DNA of 48,237 nt. Source: Chloroflexota bacterium. Its GTDB lineage: Bacteria > Chloroflexota > Anaerolineae > Anaerolineales > E44-bin32. The translations under genes and the position numbers were made by a program. The stretch is from assembly GCA_022561215.1 (NCBI GenBank), contig JADFRQ010000018.1:4419-52655 (forward strand), read 5' to 3'. The notes below the pieces were generated by a model. The model did no database searches. It had not been told where the DNA came from and saw only the letters and a program-made list of their open reading frames with translations. This document shows, piece by piece, positions 35,999 to 44,457 of the stretch. Each line of letters begins with the position of its first letter. Positions within the stretch are counted from its first letter, which is position 1.

Positions 35999-36177
35999 GA
36001 CTCAGTAGTCATTTATGCTTCCTACATGCTCTACGCGCTCTAGCCCAGGAGGGTACCCACCACACCACACTAACAACACCGACCAACTGACTCCTCCAAT
36101 TAAAAAGAAGCAATGCAAGTCCAAAAAGATGAATAACCTCCTTAATTGGGGTAGGGGTCTGTTGTGTTTTCATATAT

Positions 36178-36291
36178 TCAATCCACTCTTGTAACAATTT
36201 TATTAACAGCTTCCCAATTTTTAACCATCGCCAATGTGTCGAGCTTGCAGTACTCAAGCAAATCGGCGATTATATTTTCGATCTTTCCCGG
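36178..36291 (-). pseudogene. 3' fragment of a DUF2779-type gene
   Basis: The last 37 codons of a minus-strand frame read like the extreme C-terminus of DUF2779 proteins: KIENIIADLLEYCKLDTLAM followed by VKNWEAVNKIV. Upstream of 36291 the frame stays open but turns into low-quality sequence beginning exactly at a GGGGTAGT duplication (36290-36298 and 36301-36308). The remainder of the gene is missing. It is probably scrap from an older insertion. The gap 35999-36177 shows nothing I can assign. Confidence 0.5.
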
Positions 36292-36310
36292 GGTAGTTCT
36301 GGGGTAGTAC

Positions 36311-36380
36311 GTATGGACACTATGGAATTTATGGACACGTTTTAGCCCAAACTGTGGACGCCATGGACATAATGGACGCA
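36311..36380. repeat. Short degenerate ATGGAC repeat cluster
   Basis: ATGGAC or TGTGGAC units recur at about 36313, 36331, 36354, 36363 and 36372, with a related ATGGAA at 36322. Spacing is roughly 9-23 bases. Such TGGACA-type microsatellites occur in many environmental genomes; no function is proposed. Confidence 0.5.
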
Positions 36381-36434
36381 GATATACGGGGCGGACAAAA
36401 AGGGGAATGATTAAGAGCCAGTTGCTCATTAGTT

Positions 36435-36662
36435 TTATTTTGGTCCATATCTCCTATCCCCGACATTTATTGAATTTTCCAAATAAGTGTCCAGAGTGAG
36501 TTTATTAATCAACCATAGTTGACCAATCTTCACACCATCCAGCTTGCCATTTCTCAATAAACGGCGCAGGTATTGCGAGCTGTAACTGCTGAATACAACT
36601 GCAGTTTTAATGGATACATAATTATTAAAAATTAAAATAGGTGTTTGGTTATTAGAAACCAT
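36435..36662 (-). CDS. Excisionase-like helix-turn-helix protein (75 aa)
   Basis: The 75-residue product consists mainly of a MerR/excisionase-type DNA-binding fold (HTH_17): YVSIKTAVVFSSYSSQYLRR, then LLRNGKLDGVKIGQLWLINK, then LTLDTYL, which matches the usual pattern of helix, wing with GKL..VKIG..W.I, and C-terminal helix. I chose ATG 36662 because GAGG lies five bases upstream; the open frame continues to the tRNA gene. It ends the island on the tRNA-Arg side and could be the directionality factor for the serine recombinase, an inference. Confidence 0.7.
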   Translation of the reverse strand: MVSNNQTPILIFNNYVSIKTAVVFSSYSSQYLRRLLRNGKLDGVKIGQLWLINKLTLDTYLENSINVGDRRYGPK

Positions 36663-36777
36663 TCCGACCTCACTTTTTAATGCCGGGGAATTCTTCAAGT
36701 TTGCTTCGCTGGTCAAACCGCAGCATTTCGAGGAATCGCTCAACACCAATCTGGTGTCGTTCGGGATGTATCTCATT

Positions 36778-36852
36778 TGGTACCCCTGCGGCGACTCGAA
36801 CGCCGGCTTCTGCCTCCGGAGGGCAGCGCTCTATCCACTGAGCTACAGGGGC
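36778..36852 (-). tRNA. tRNA-Arg (anticodon CCG)
   Basis: On the minus strand the acceptor GCCCCTG pairs with CAGGGGT (first pair G-T), the D-arm is TAGCTCAGTGGATAGAGCG (in part), the anticodon stem CTGCC/GGCAG encloses loop CTCCGGA with CCG at positions 34-36, and the T-arm is CGGCG-TTCGAGT-CGCCG. The 3' CCA is encoded (36778-36780). Its 3' end directly touches the recombinase island. Confidence 0.95.
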
Positions 36853-36864
36853 GTGACTATGTGC

Positions 36865-36894
36865 ATTCTATCTCAAGCTCAACAAGATTTCCAA
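36865..36894 (-). promoter_or_regulatory. Likely promoter of tRNA-Arg
   Basis: On the minus strand TTGGAA (36894-36889), 18-base spacer, TAGAAT (36870-36865), placing the start about 6 bases before the mature tRNA. Confidence 0.45.
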
Positions 36895-36908
36895 TCCAAA
36901 CCATACCC

Positions 36909-39161
36909 TCATGCGTTTTCTCGATTTTGGGCATCCATCACGGCAACCGCAGCCATGTGTACAATATCGGTTACGCTATCTCCTGTCTGAATCACGTGAA
37001 CCGGTGCGCCAATGCCGAGCAGTATCGGGCCAATGGCACGCGCGTTGCCTAATCTGGCAAGTAATTTGTATGCGATGTTGGCCGATTCGAGCGAAGGAAA
37101 AACGAGCACGTTGGCGTCCTTAACGTTGCTAAATGGGTAGCGTTTTTCAACGATTTCAGCAACGACCGCCGTATCGGCCTGCATTTCTCCATCAATCACG
37201 ATCTCGGGGCGTTTAGCGCGCACCAGTTCCACGGCTTTACGAACCTTCTCCGTAAGACCATGCGCGGTACTGCCGAAGTTCGAAAATGAGAGCATCGCCA
37301 CGCGCGGTTCAATCTCCAATGACCTGGCGAAGTCGTAAGCCAGACTCGCGATCTCGGCTAAATCTTCCGCGTCGGGCTCGATGTTAACCGTGGTATCGGT
37401 GAAGATGTAGACGCGTTCCTCCAAAATCATCAGGTAAAGACCCGCGGCAAGTCGCGATCCTGGGCTTGTATGGAAGATCTGCAGCGCGGGACGAATCACT
37501 TCCGGATAATCGTAGGTAAGGCCGGATAGGTAAGCATCCGCTTCGCCCGTATAGACCATCATCGGACCAAAAATGGTGCGTCGGCGCACCATGTACGAAG
37601 CCTGAATCGGTGTCATGCCCTTTCGTTTTCTCAATTCGAAGTATGCCTCCGCAAAACTTGTGCGCAATTCCGAATCGGCAGGGTCGATGATCTGAAATCG
37701 ATTCTCAATACCCAATTCTTCCGATCGTTCTTTAATGACTTTCGCTCGTCCTAGCAGTATGGGTATGCCGATACCTTCTTCAAAAATCTGAGCAGCAGCA
37801 CGGATAATTTTCGGCTCTTCGCCCTCACCAAAAACGATGCGTTTCGGATCCTGCCGTGCCTGGTTAATGATAAATTGACGAACATGCTCACCCTTTCCCT
37901 GTCTCAAGGTGAGCTCGGAGGTGTAGGATTTTAGATCGAGCTCGATGCGCGCTACGCCGCTCTCGATGGCCGCTTTGGCCACAGCAGGCGCCTCCCTGAT
38001 CAGGATACGGGGATCGAATGGCTTGGGTACGATGTACTCAGGTCCGAATTTCAAGCGCTCCAGATTGTAGGCGTTGAGAACGCTATCGGGAACATCTTCT
38101 TTCGCCAGGTCGGCGATCGCATGTGCCGCGGCGACTTTCATGTGTTCATTAATCGCGCTTGCACGTACATCGAGCGCCCCGCGGAAAATGGATGGAAATC
38201 CGAGCACGTTGTTGATCTGATTGGGGTAATCGCTTCGTCCAGTTGCGATGATGGCATCCGGCCTTGCCTGCTTGGCTTCTTCATAACTTATTTCTGGATC
38301 GGGGTTGGCCATCGCAAAAATTAGCGGCCTCTCCGCCATCGCTTTCACCATGGCGCCGGTGACAATTCCGGCAATCGAAAGCCCGAAGAATACATCTGCG
38401 CCACGCAAAGCCTCTTGTAAGTCACGTGCGGGAGATTGGGTGGCGAAGCGCTCCTTGTATGGGTTCATTCCCTGCGCGCGACCTTCATAGATGACCCCTT
38501 TGCTATCAACCAGGATGATGTTCTCACGCAGCATACCGAGCTGAATGGCCAACTCACTACAGGCGATGGCGGCCGCACCAGCCCCAGACACGACCAGCCG
38601 AACTTCCTTGATGTCTTTCTCCGTGATCTCTAGCCCGTTCAACAATGCAGCACCGGTGATGATTGCAGTGCCATGCTGATCATCGTGAAATACAGGGATG
38701 TCGAGCATCGCCTTTAACTCTTTCTCAATAAAGAAACATTCTGGAGCTTTAATATCCTCAAGATTGATCCCGCCAAAGGTTGGCGCGATTGCGGCAACAA
38801 CGCGCACAAATTCTTCGGCGTCCGGTGCATTCACCTCGATGTCAAAAACATCGATATCGGCGAAATTCTTGAAAAGGACGCCTTTTCCCTCCATGACGGG
38901 TTTTGAGGCAAGCGGCCCGCGATCACCGAGTCCTAATATGGCAGTGCCGTTAGTAATTACGGCCACGAGGTTACTCTTGGCGGTGTAAATGTAAGCCTGA
39001 GAGGGATCTTTTTCAATTTCTAACACCGGCTGTGCAACTCCAGGCGTGTAGGCAAGGGATAAATCTCTCTGAGTAACGAGTGGCTTGGTTGCCTTAACCT
39101 CGATTTTTCCTGGTCTCCCACGTCGGTGATATTCGAGTGCCTCTTCGTTTGTGATGCTCAT
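36909..39161 (-). CDS. maeB: NADP-dependent malic enzyme with phosphotransacetylase-like domain (MaeB)
   Basis: MaeB decarboxylates malate to pyruvate with reduction of NADP. The 750-residue product has the malic enzyme domain first (LAYTPGVAQPV, TAKSNLVAVITNGTAILG, and metal site FHDDQHGTAI), a Rossmann NAD(P) part (VVSGAGAAAIACSELA), and from about residue 425 a phosphotransacetylase-like domain that in known MaeB proteins is regulatory rather than catalytic. ATG 39161 has GGAGG eight bases upstream; a start 15 codons earlier is unlikely. Single-gene transcript with its own promoter. Confidence 0.95.
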   Translation of the reverse strand: MSITNEEALEYHRRGRPGKIEVKATKPLVTQRDLSLAYTPGVAQPVLEIEKDPSQAYIYTAKSNLVAVITNGTAILGLGDRGPLASKPVMEGKGVLFKNFADIDVFDIEVNAPDAEEFVRVVAAIAPTFGGINLEDIKAPECFFIEKELKAMLDIPVFHDDQHGTAIITGAALLNGLEITEKDIKEVRLVVSGAGAAAIACSELAIQLGMLRENIILVDSKGVIYEGRAQGMNPYKERFATQSPARDLQEALRGADVFFGLSIAGIVTGAMVKAMAERPLIFAMANPDPEISYEEAKQARPDAIIATGRSDYPNQINNVLGFPSIFRGALDVRASAINEHMKVAAAHAIADLAKEDVPDSVLNAYNLERLKFGPEYIVPKPFDPRILIREAPAVAKAAIESGVARIELDLKSYTSELTLRQGKGEHVRQFIINQARQDPKRIVFGEGEEPKIIRAAAQIFEEGIGIPILLGRAKVIKERSEELGIENRFQIIDPADSELRTSFAEAYFELRKRKGMTPIQASYMVRRRTIFGPMMVYTGEADAYLSGLTYDYPEVIRPALQIFHTSPGSRLAAGLYLMILEERVYIFTDTTVNIEPDAEDLAEIASLAYDFARSLEIEPRVAMLSFSNFGSTAHGLTEKVRKAVELVRAKRPEIVIDGEMQADTAVVAEIVEKRYPFSNVKDANVLVFPSLESANIAYKLLARLGNARAIGPILLGIGAPVHVIQTGDSVTDIVHMAAVAVMDAQNRENA

Positions 39162-39240
39162 CCTGCTGTCCTCCAGAAATCGGTCATTCCCCAGCGCGCA
39201 CCTCACACCACCAGAATTCAGTCTACGTGGGATTGGGGAA

Positions 39241-39270
39241 TAGATACCCTTCGATACAATTATTGGTCAA
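39241..39270 (-). promoter_or_regulatory. Candidate promoter of the malic enzyme
   Basis: On the minus strand TTGACC (39270-39265), 18-base spacer, TATCTA (39246-39241). The leader to the ATG would be about 75 bases. Confidence 0.4.
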
Positions 39271-39301
39271 TTATTTTTCCATTTGAAAGGATTCGATACG
39301 T

Positions 39302-39317
39302 ACCATCTTTAGATGGT
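39302..39317. repeat. Short palindrome upstream of the malic enzyme promoter
   Basis: ACCATCT TT AGATGGT, 7-bp arms with a TT centre, about 30 bases upstream of the candidate -35. It could be an operator, but nothing in the window tests this. Confidence 0.3.
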
Positions 39318-39376
39318 CCTTGCCATTGAGAAGAATCATGATTTTTTTCTTGAGCCGTGCGTAGCCCAATCCAAAA

Positions 39377-39411
39377 TCAGAAAAATCTCACAGCAACAGG
39401 CTGTGAGATTT
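39377..39411 (-). terminator. Terminator after tRNA-Pro
   Basis: On the minus strand AAATCTCACAGC (39411-39400), CTGTT loop, GCTGTGAGATTT (39394-39383), then TT and further T-rich sequence. It begins 5 bases after the tRNA. Confidence 0.85.
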
Positions 39412-39415
39412 GTAG

Positions 39416-39490
39416 TCGGGGCGGGCGGATTTGAACCGCCGACCTCTCGGACCCGAACCGAGCGCTCTATCCGGGCTGAGCCACGCCCCG
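39416..39490 (-). tRNA. tRNA-Pro (anticodon CGG)
   Basis: On the minus strand acceptor CGGGGCG pairs with CGCCCCG, the D-arm starts GGCTCAGCCCGG, anticodon stem CTCGG/CCGAG encloses loop TTCGGGT with CGG at 34-36, and the T-arm carries GTTCAAATC. Discriminator A; CCA is not encoded, unlike the tRNA-Arg in this window. Confidence 0.95.
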
Positions 39491-39851
39491 CACAGTCGTG
39501 CAGCGATTATACTGCATCACTCTGATTAACATGAGCAGCGCGAGATCAAGTCTATGAAATAATCTTGAATGCTCCGTTGCACGGAACGGAGTAAGTTGCT
39601 GCATGCCCATATGGCGAACGAGTGTTTGGAAAGGCTCCCCCACAAAAACTTTACCCTTGGAAGAATGAGTAGCCTAAGAGTAATTGAATAAATGTCGTCT
39701 ACTCATGAACCATGCGCACAGCAACGGGCAACGAGCTCCAGCGAACGAGCCTAAGCTCGCCGCAGGCTGTACCCTCGGAGCTGGTGACAGGGATGTTAGC
39801 TTGTTGGCATCTGGTCAGATGAATATCGTACTTTGGGGGTTAGCCCCAATT
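39491..39851. other. Non-coding gap with tRNA-Pro promoter -10
   Basis: A minus-strand TATAAT (39511-39506) lies 16 bases before tRNA-Pro with only a poor -35. The rest of the gap (to the end of the histidine kinase) contains a small hairpin near 39743-39765 (GCGAACGAGCCTAAGCTCGCCGC region) and no gene that I can support. Confidence 0.4.
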
Positions 39852-41126
39852 TTATTGTTCTGCGGTCTTGAATATTCGCGCCGCCGCGGATGCTTTTTCT
39901 TCATCGACGGGCAGCATAAAACAAAATAAACTGCCCATATCTTCCTTGCTTTCGCACCAAATCTGGCCATTATGCAATTCCACCATGGCCTTGGCGATGG
40001 ACAATCCCAATCCCATTCCCCCATGTTTGCGGGTGAGATGCGATTCAACTTGATAGAAACGATCGAAAATGCGTTCATGTTCTTCGGCAGGAATGCCGAT
40101 CCCGGTATCGACCACGGAAACCTTGATGTAACCATCATCCTTTTCAGCTTTCACACCAACCTGGCCGCCTTCATCCGTGAATGTCAGCGCATTTTCGACT
40201 AAATTTGTCAAGGCGAGGTCGATCTTCTCTTTGTCACCAAAAATGGATAATCCATCGTTTTCAGGAACATCGAGCTGCAGCTCTACGCCTTTCTTGATAG
40301 CTGCTTTCTCATATTTTTCGGAGAGTCCCCTCACCATTTCGCTGATCGAAAATTCTTCACGCCGAACGCGCGATTTACCTTCTGCATCATGCGAAATAAC
40401 GGCCATATCTTCAATAATTTCCTTTAACCGCATCGCGCTGCGAATGATAACCTCCAATTGCTCGTTATGTTCCTCTCCGATCAATTCCTGGAGAAAGGTG
40501 GCGTGTCCGAGGATTAAACCGAGCGGCGTTCTCAGCTCGTGAGAAGCAATGGCGATGAAATCAGACTTCATGCGATCCAATCGCAGCAATTCCGAATTTG
40601 CATCCTGAAGTTTTTTTAACAGACGAACGTTCTCAATCGCAATAGCCGCTTGCCCCGCCAAGGTTTCCAGCACGGCCAAATCGTCATCGGTGTATTGGCT
40701 TTTGTTCTGTTTGTTTACCGCTTCGATCACACCAATAGGTCTTTGACCTATCATTAAAGGCACGCCAAGGAGCGAATTGGTCTGGAATTCAATCGAGCGG
40801 TCGACTTCGCGATAAATTCGGGGATCCGCCTTTGCATCTTGGAGAACCATTGGCCTGGCATGGGTGAAAATCCACCCAGCCACGCTCGACTCAAGCGGCA
40901 CGCTGACCCCTTTAATATTTTGCTCCTGAAAGCCGGGGACAGCTTCGAAGCGCAATTCTCCCGAGGCATGATCATAGAGTAGAATTGACGCACCTTCGCT
41001 CTTCGTCAGCTCACAGGCAACGTCTACAATCGCCTGTAACAAGCGAGCAAGATCATGCGTTGAGGATAGGTGGCGGCTAATTTCGACAATACGTTCCAGC
41101 TGTCGAATCTTGGAGGGATTTGTCAT
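39852..41126 (-). CDS. Soluble GAF-domain sensor histidine kinase
   Basis: The 424-residue protein has one GAF domain (about 12-170, with LLGVPLMIGQRPIGVIEAVNK), a short coiled linker, the phosphoacceptor domain with H-box IASHELRTPLGLI (about 200), and a HATPase domain with N-box NLVENALTFT, G1 VVDTGIGIPAEEH and G2 GGMGLGLSIAKAM. No membrane segment, so it senses a cytosolic signal. No response regulator lies next to it. ATG 41126 is chosen; a TTG two codons upstream is also possible, with AAGGA in front. Confidence 0.92.
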   Translation of the reverse strand: MTNPSKIRQLERIVEISRHLSSTHDLARLLQAIVDVACELTKSEGASILLYDHASGELRFEAVPGFQEQNIKGVSVPLESSVAGWIFTHARPMVLQDAKADPRIYREVDRSIEFQTNSLLGVPLMIGQRPIGVIEAVNKQNKSQYTDDDLAVLETLAGQAAIAIENVRLLKKLQDANSELLRLDRMKSDFIAIASHELRTPLGLILGHATFLQELIGEEHNEQLEVIIRSAMRLKEIIEDMAVISHDAEGKSRVRREEFSISEMVRGLSEKYEKAAIKKGVELQLDVPENDGLSIFGDKEKIDLALTNLVENALTFTDEGGQVGVKAEKDDGYIKVSVVDTGIGIPAEEHERIFDRFYQVESHLTRKHGGMGLGLSIAKAMVELHNGQIWCESKEDMGSLFCFMLPVDEEKASAAARIFKTAEQ

Positions 41127-41294
41127 AAACAACGATCCTTGTAAAGCGTTTCGATTGTAGCATAGGCGCTCTCCTGTACAAGCTTACGATGGTCAGAGCG
41201 CAGGCGAGATGATCGAAGAAATTATCTCGGTGAAAAGTGTGGCGGATAGTAGAGGCGATAGTAAGAAAATTTCGACATAACACAGGGAGATGCA

Positions 41295-42290
41295 TTGCGG
41301 GCTGTTCGACTTTCGAAACCATCACCTATTGAACATAAGCCGCTGGAAAATGTCGAGGTTAAAGTTCCCGTTGCCGGCCCAGGCCAGCTGCTGGTAAAAA
41401 TATCGGCGAGCGCCATTTGCCATACTGATTTGCATATCGTGGAGGGTGATATTGTTCCTCCCAAGCTGCCAGTAATTCCCGGACACCAAGTTATAGGTAG
41501 AGTGATTTCCATTGGCCCAGAAGTCAGCTCCTGGGCTATCGGGGATCGAGTCGGCATTCCCTGGCTGTACCGCGCTTGCAGAACGTGTGCGTATTGTCTG
41601 CGGGGCGAAGAAAATCTTTGCCCGGACGCAGAATTTACAGGATTTCACAGGCCTGGCGGTTACGCGGAAACTATGGTTGCCGAGGCAGACTATGCACTGC
41701 CAATTCCGGATTTCCTCCGCGATGAGCAGGCTGCGCCTCTTCTTTGTGGTGGCATCATAGGTTTTCGCTCTCTCCACAAAGCCGATCTCCGGCCTGGAGA
41801 GCGATTAGGTCTCGTTGGTTTTGGATCGAGTGCCCATTTAACAATTCAAGTTGCCTTGCACTGGGGTTGTGAGGTGTATGTTTTTACGCGCAGCGCAGGC
41901 CATCGGTCGTTGGCGCTCGAATTGGGCGCAACATGGGCAGGCGGTGTGGAGGATGATTCGCCGGCCCTCTTGGATCGAGCAATCCTATTCGCGCCATCCG
42001 GCAAACTTGTTCCCATAATCCTTGAAAAGATCCGTCCCGGTGGCACCCTGGCGATAAATGCCATCCACTTGTCACCAATTCCGGAATTCCCCTACCGATT
42101 GATTTATGGTGAGCGAACTCTGCGAAGTGTCGCCAATGCCACCTACCAGGATGGGATTGATTTCCTAAAAATTGCTGCTGAAATTCCCATTCGGGTGACT
42201 ACAAAATCCTATCCTTTGGCATCGGCTAACCAGGCTCTTCAAGATTTAAAACAGAGCACGATTGATGGCAGCGGAGTACTGCAAGTATGA
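41295..42290 (+). CDS. Zinc-dependent alcohol dehydrogenase family protein
   Basis: The 331-residue product is a medium-chain dehydrogenase. It has the catalytic zinc ligands in ICHTDLH and PGHQVIG, the structural zinc cysteines in ACRTCAYCLRGEENLC, and a nucleotide-binding loop LVGFGSSAHL in place of the common GLGGLGH, a variant seen in one bacterial subgroup of zinc alcohol dehydrogenases. The start is TTG 41295 with GGGAGA upstream. The substrate cannot be inferred. The stop overlaps the DUF72 start by ATGA. Confidence 0.9.
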   Translation: MRAVRLSKPSPIEHKPLENVEVKVPVAGPGQLLVKISASAICHTDLHIVEGDIVPPKLPVIPGHQVIGRVISIGPEVSSWAIGDRVGIPWLYRACRTCAYCLRGEENLCPDAEFTGFHRPGGYAETMVAEADYALPIPDFLRDEQAAPLLCGGIIGFRSLHKADLRPGERLGLVGFGSSAHLTIQVALHWGCEVYVFTRSAGHRSLALELGATWAGGVEDDSPALLDRAILFAPSGKLVPIILEKIRPGGTLAINAIHLSPIPEFPYRLIYGERTLRSVANATYQDGIDFLKIAAEIPIRVTTKSYPLASANQALQDLKQSTIDGSGVLQV

Positions 42291-43048
42291 TAAGGATGGG
42301 AACATCTGGATTTTCCTATGATGACTGGCGTGGTGCGGTTTACCCACGCTCGCTTCCTAAATGGGAGTGGTTATCCTATTATGCACGCTCATTTGACACC
42401 GTTGAACTTAATGTGACCTACTATCGGTTGCCGACGCCGAAGTTGATAAAAGGTTGGATCGAGCGCACTCCGGAACATTTCTTGTTCACAATTAAAGCGC
42501 ATAAATCTCTGACCCATACCCGCCAGGCAGCGGATTTTGAAGGATTTTATCGTTCCATCGAAGGATTAAGTGATAGCGGTCGTTTGGCTTGTGTGTTGGC
42601 GCAATTTCCGCACTCCTTTCACTTGAACGAACGCAACCGGGAATATTTGGGCGTTCTGCGTGAAGGATTGAGGGATTTGCCGGTCGTTGTTGAATTCCGG
42701 GGAATAGATTGGGTAGTTGAAGCTACGTTTGATCTTCTGGAAGACCTTGATCTGGGCTTTTGTTGCGTCGACGAACCCGATCTGCCGGGATTGATGCCGA
42801 GGATAACGAAAGTCACAGGCCCCATTGCGTACGTGCGTTTTCACGGAAGGAATTCCGAGAAATGGTGGAAGCACGAAAAAGCATGGCAGAGGTACGACTA
42901 TACTTATTCGGAGGAGGAGCTGCGCGATTGGGTCCCTAAAATTCTTGATCTCGATAGTAAGGCAAACTTGACGCTGGTCTATGCGAACAATCATTATCGC
43001 GGGCAAAGTGTGGATACGCTAAAAAAGCTCCAACGTATGCTATCTTAA
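42287..43048 (+). CDS. DUF72 (YecE-like) TIM-barrel protein
   Basis: The 253-residue product matches DUF72: MGTSGFSYDDWRG at the start, a FDTVELNVTYYRLP strand-helix, an HSFHLNERNREYL stretch and YVRFHGRN..WW near the end, then LVYANNHYRGQ. The family folds as a TIM barrel, but no activity is established. Translationally coupled to the alcohol dehydrogenase. Confidence 0.93.
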   Translation: MIRMGTSGFSYDDWRGAVYPRSLPKWEWLSYYARSFDTVELNVTYYRLPTPKLIKGWIERTPEHFLFTIKAHKSLTHTRQAADFEGFYRSIEGLSDSGRLACVLAQFPHSFHLNERNREYLGVLREGLRDLPVVVEFRGIDWVVEATFDLLEDLDLGFCCVDEPDLPGLMPRITKVTGPIAYVRFHGRNSEKWWKHEKAWQRYDYTYSEEELRDWVPKILDLDSKANLTLVYANNHYRGQSVDTLKKLQRMLS

Positions 43049-43078
43049 ACGGGGAGATCAAGGTTCCTTGTTAGGGAT

Positions 43079-43106
43079 TTGTGAGCAAGTGGCAGAATGG
43101 TATAAT
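43079..43106 (+). promoter_or_regulatory. Likely promoter for yebC-ruvC-ruvA
   Basis: TTGTGA (43079-43084), 16-base spacer, TATAAT (43101-43106), 72 bases before yebC. Confidence 0.55.
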
Positions 43107-43177
43107 CGCCTCGCTAACCCACGGAAATTGATCCGACGTCAATCCTTGCGAACCAGATTGAAGGAATGAGGCTCACG

Positions 43178-43933
43178 ATGTCCGGACATTCAAAATGGTC
43201 GACCATCAAACGGAAGAAAGCAGCAAATGACGCCAAACGCGGCAATATTTTCACACGTTTGGCACGCGAAATCGTGCTTGCGGCGAGAGAGGGTGGCGGA
43301 GATCTCGACTCGAATTTTTCGCTGCGCTTGGCAATTGAGCGTGCGAAATCGAGCAACATGCCCAAAGACAACATCGAGCGCGCCATTAGACGTGGAACAG
43401 GGGAGGATAAGGACGCGGCTACGCTCGAACAAATCATGTACGAAGGCTACGCTGCAAGCGGTGTCGCCTTGATGATCGATGTCATTACCGACAATCGAAA
43501 TCGCGCCGTTGCCGAAGTCCGCCACACACTCTCGAGATTAGGGGGCAGCATGGCGGATGCAGGATCAGTTTCCTGGCAATTTGAACGCGCAGCTTACTTC
43601 GCCATCCCTTCGGAAAGTACTAACGCAGAAATGATTTTTGATCTTGCGGTTGAGGCCGGTGCAGAGGATGTTGTTTTGAGCGATGATGACATCGAAATAA
43701 AAGCTCCTGTAGAAGCATTTAAACAAATAAGCGATAAACTTGCCAAGGCCGGAATAAGACCCAGCGTGTCAGAAATCCGAATGGTGCCGAAATCCATAAT
43801 TAGTGTGCCGGCCAACAAGACCCTGCAGGTAATGCGTGTGATGGAAGAACTTGAAGAGCTTGATGATGTTCAAAATGTCTATTCAAATCTCGAAGTTACC
43901 GACGAAGCAGTTGCATTATTAGAAACAGCTTGA
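43178..43933 (+). CDS. yebC: YebC/PmpR family protein
   Basis: YebC-type proteins are described as DNA-binding regulators and, more recently, as translation factors for difficult peptide stretches. The 251-residue product shows the invariant N-terminus SGHSKWSTIKRKKAANDAKR, then IFTRLAREI, MPKDNIERAIRRGTGE and YEGYAASGVALMIDVITDN (in part). ATG 43178 is chosen over one four codons upstream, based on this family start and a TGAGG site. It lies ahead of ruvC, a common arrangement. The stop overlaps the ruvC start as TTGA. Confidence 0.95.
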   Translation: MSGHSKWSTIKRKKAANDAKRGNIFTRLAREIVLAAREGGGDLDSNFSLRLAIERAKSSNMPKDNIERAIRRGTGEDKDAATLEQIMYEGYAASGVALMIDVITDNRNRAVAEVRHTLSRLGGSMADAGSVSWQFERAAYFAIPSESTNAEMIFDLAVEAGAEDVVLSDDDIEIKAPVEAFKQISDKLAKAGIRPSVSEIRMVPKSIISVPANKTLQVMRVMEELEELDDVQNVYSNLEVTDEAVALLETA

Positions 43934-44457
43934 ATCCCCATCCCCCGGATAACCAAGGCAGCCTGATAATTGGCATTGATCCCGGAACGGCGCGCACGGG
44001 ATTTGGGATTATTCGCCAAAAGCCAAGTGGAAAACTTGATGTTATTGATTATGGAATAATAACGACTCCGGTCGGGCAAGCTATGGCTGCCCGCCTGAAA
44101 GATTTGTACGCCTCCCTTGTCCAAATAATCGAAAAGTATCACCCCGAATCAAGTGCGGTTGAAAAGCTGTTTTTCCAGCGAAATGTATCTACTGCAATGA
44201 GCGTCGGACAGGCAAAAGGAGTGGCAATTTTGGCGCTCGCTCAGGCCGAAATCAGCGTTGAAGAATATTCGCCCAGCGAAATAAAACTGGCCGTATCGGG
44301 ATATGGTGGGGCGGATAAACGTCAGATGCAGGAGATGGTGAAAGTAATTTTGAAGATGAAATCGCTTCCAAAACCAGACGATGCCGCCGATGCGCTGGCT
44401 GTTGCCATATGTCATTGCCATTCGCGCAAAATCCGCAGCCTTGGCGAGCATAAATGA
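43930..44457 (+). CDS. ruvC: Holliday junction resolvase RuvC
   Basis: RuvC cuts four-way DNA junctions at the end of recombination. The 175-residue product has the four acidic residues: D17 in IGIDPGTARTGFG, E78 in SAVEKLFF, and D151 and D154 in KPDDAADALAVAI. Start TTG 43930, overlapping the yebC stop; end overlaps ruvA by ATGA. Confidence 0.96.
   Translation: MNPHPPDNQGSLIIGIDPGTARTGFGIIRQKPSGKLDVIDYGIITTPVGQAMAARLKDLYASLVQIIEKYHPESSAVEKLFFQRNVSTAMSVGQAKGVAILALAQAEISVEEYSPSEIKLAVSGYGGADKRQMQEMVKVILKMKSLPKPDDAADALAVAICHCHSRKIRSLGEHK

Noticed and set aside
36009-36257. Minus-strand frame of 82 codons
   Set aside because: Overlaps the DUF2779-like frame in another phase, with low-complexity Trp/Arg-rich sequence and no ribosome binding site.
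33236-36786. Inverted similarity between the recombinase 3' end and sequence beside tRNA-Arg (about 16 of 20 bases around TCGTTCGG)
   Set aside because: Orientation is opposite to that needed for attachment-site direct repeats, and the match is short and broken.
36754-37052. Plus-strand frames across tRNA-Arg
   Set aside because: Antisense readthrough of the tRNA into the malic enzyme gene; not coding.
39313-39525. Plus-strand frame over tRNA-Pro reading GAGGFEPPTSRTRTE
   Set aside because: This is the well-known spurious translation of the antisense of a tRNA gene.
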